From assembly GCA_020249025.1 (NCBI GenBank), contig JADCGM010000099.1, positions 1 through 11,905 on the forward strand: 11,905 nucleotides of DNA, in the 5' to 3' direction. Of this stretch, positions 11,526 through 11,905 are shown one piece after another (within the stretch, counting starts at the first letter, position 1; the number at the start of each line of letters is the position of its first letter). The notes under the pieces were generated by a model that worked only from the letters and a program-made list of their open reading frames with translations, was not told the DNA's origin and did not search any database. A program made the position numbers and the translations under genes. Source of the stretch: Alphaproteobacteria bacterium. GTDB lineage: Bacteria; Pseudomonadota; Alphaproteobacteria; Sphingomonadales; Sphingomonadaceae.

Positions 11526-11905
11526 ATGGCGCATCTGTTTCGCACGTTGATCCTGGGCGCGGCGCTTGCTGCGGCACCGCTCGTCGCGCAGCCGGCCCCG
11601 CCGCCGCTGCCAGCCGATGCGGCGTCGGCGCCGATGTGGACGCCGCTGGAGCGTGTCGCGGGCGTCGCCAAGCCGAAGGACCCGGCGGTCAAGCCGCTGA
11701 AGGGCATCGATTTCGCCGAGGCGGTCGCCATGGTCGAGGCGGGCAAGCCGTTCGCGCTGCTGATCTGGCAGGGCGGGGCGCTGCGCGTCGAGCGCTACTG
11801 GAACGGCGCGACCGCCGACAGCCGCCCCGAGCCGGCGTCGATGGCCAAATCGGTGATGGGTCTCGCCTACGGCCCGGCGGTGGCGCAGGGCAAGCTGTCG
11901 CTCGA
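11526..11905 (+). CDS. Exported serine hydrolase of the beta-lactamase / 6-aminohexanoate-dimer hydrolase type (5' part; runs off the window)
   Basis: Only 126 codons are visible. The N-terminus is a signal peptide: R6 followed by a hydrophobic core (LILGAALAAAPLV) and a likely cleavage after A21, in LVA-QPA, followed by a Pro/Ala-rich linker. The body has FAEAVAMVEAGKPFALLIWQGG and VERYW, then PASMAKSVMGLAYG, in which S105-x-x-K108 is the catalytic SxxK of the serine beta-lactamase/penicillin-binding fold. The lead-in resembles NylB-like and EstB-like hydrolases (amide or ester hydrolysis in the periplasm) rather than true beta-lactamases. The downstream Tyr motif and the third catalytic motif are outside the window. 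The start ATG at 11526 has GGAGGG at 11515-11520. It lies 81 bases after scoB and may have its own promoter. Confidence 0.82.
   Translation, partial: MAHLFRTLILGAALAAAPLVAQPAPPPLPADAASAPMWTPLERVAGVAKPKDPAVKPLKGIDFAEAVAMVEAGKPFALLIWQGGALRVERYWNGATADSRPEPASMAKSVMGLAYGPAVAQGKLSL

Noticed and set aside
1..11905. tRNA, rRNA, CRISPR array, insertion sequence, integrase, toxin-antitoxin or defence system
   Set aside because: None was seen. There are no regularly spaced repeats, transposase motifs or cloverleaf-like segments, and the gaps are too short to hide a large element. A covariance-model scan was not possible here.

Overview
This is a GC-rich chromosomal window with short intergenic gaps and many 4-bp start/stop overlaps. 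It comes from an alphaproteobacterium and fits Sphingomonadales best. The supporting points are a divergent tsaD/hemC pair, a Mic60 (mitofilin)-like membrane protein in the heme operon, an NDUFAF5-type methyltransferase, small Flp pilins and TTAACC boxes resembling the alphaproteobacterial CtrA half-site. No rRNA, tRNA, CRISPR, transposase, integrase or phage gene is visible. Most of the window looks like core genome.

Left block (1-2998, minus strand, read right to left). The genes are a MazG-like NTP pyrophosphohydrolase, tsaD (tRNA t6A synthesis), ruvC, ruvA and ruvB, which leaves the window at base 1. The MazG-like gene and tsaD overlap as TTGA, ruvC and ruvA as GTGA, and ruvA and ruvB as ATGA. 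This looks like one translationally coupled operon for nucleotide housekeeping, tRNA modification and Holliday-junction resolution.

Central block (3044-8066, plus strand). hemC and hemD (porphobilinogen to uroporphyrinogen III) are followed by an overlapping gene for a one-pass, coiled-coil, mitofilin-like protein. After a hairpin repeat come a flavin-containing monooxygenase and an NDUFAF5-like methyltransferase-fold protein. The latter's 3' end overlaps a convergent mutT-type Nudix gene by 21 bp.

Pilin block (8484-9387, plus strand). Three tandem but divergent Flp-family pilin genes (67, 58 and 55 aa) each carry a G/A-x3-E-Y prepilin peptidase site. The first two share an 11-of-13 upstream box containing TTAACC at almost the same distance from the start. 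The third has a longer leader with a TTAA-N6-TTAA motif. A strong UUCG-loop terminator closes the block. No Tad assembly gene is present, so the assembly machinery must lie elsewhere if these pilins are exported.

Right block (9395-11905). A histidine phosphatase (minus) is divergent from scoAB, the two subunits of a succinyl-CoA:3-ketoacid CoA-transferase. An exported serine beta-lactamase-fold hydrolase runs off the right edge with its SxxK motif visible.

I found no clearly new multi-gene defence or mobile system. The points most worth a second look are the three-pilin island with its shared upstream box, the mitofilin-like protein with a Trp-Trp candidate membrane helix in the heme operon, and the MazG-like gene coupled to tsaD by a TTG start.
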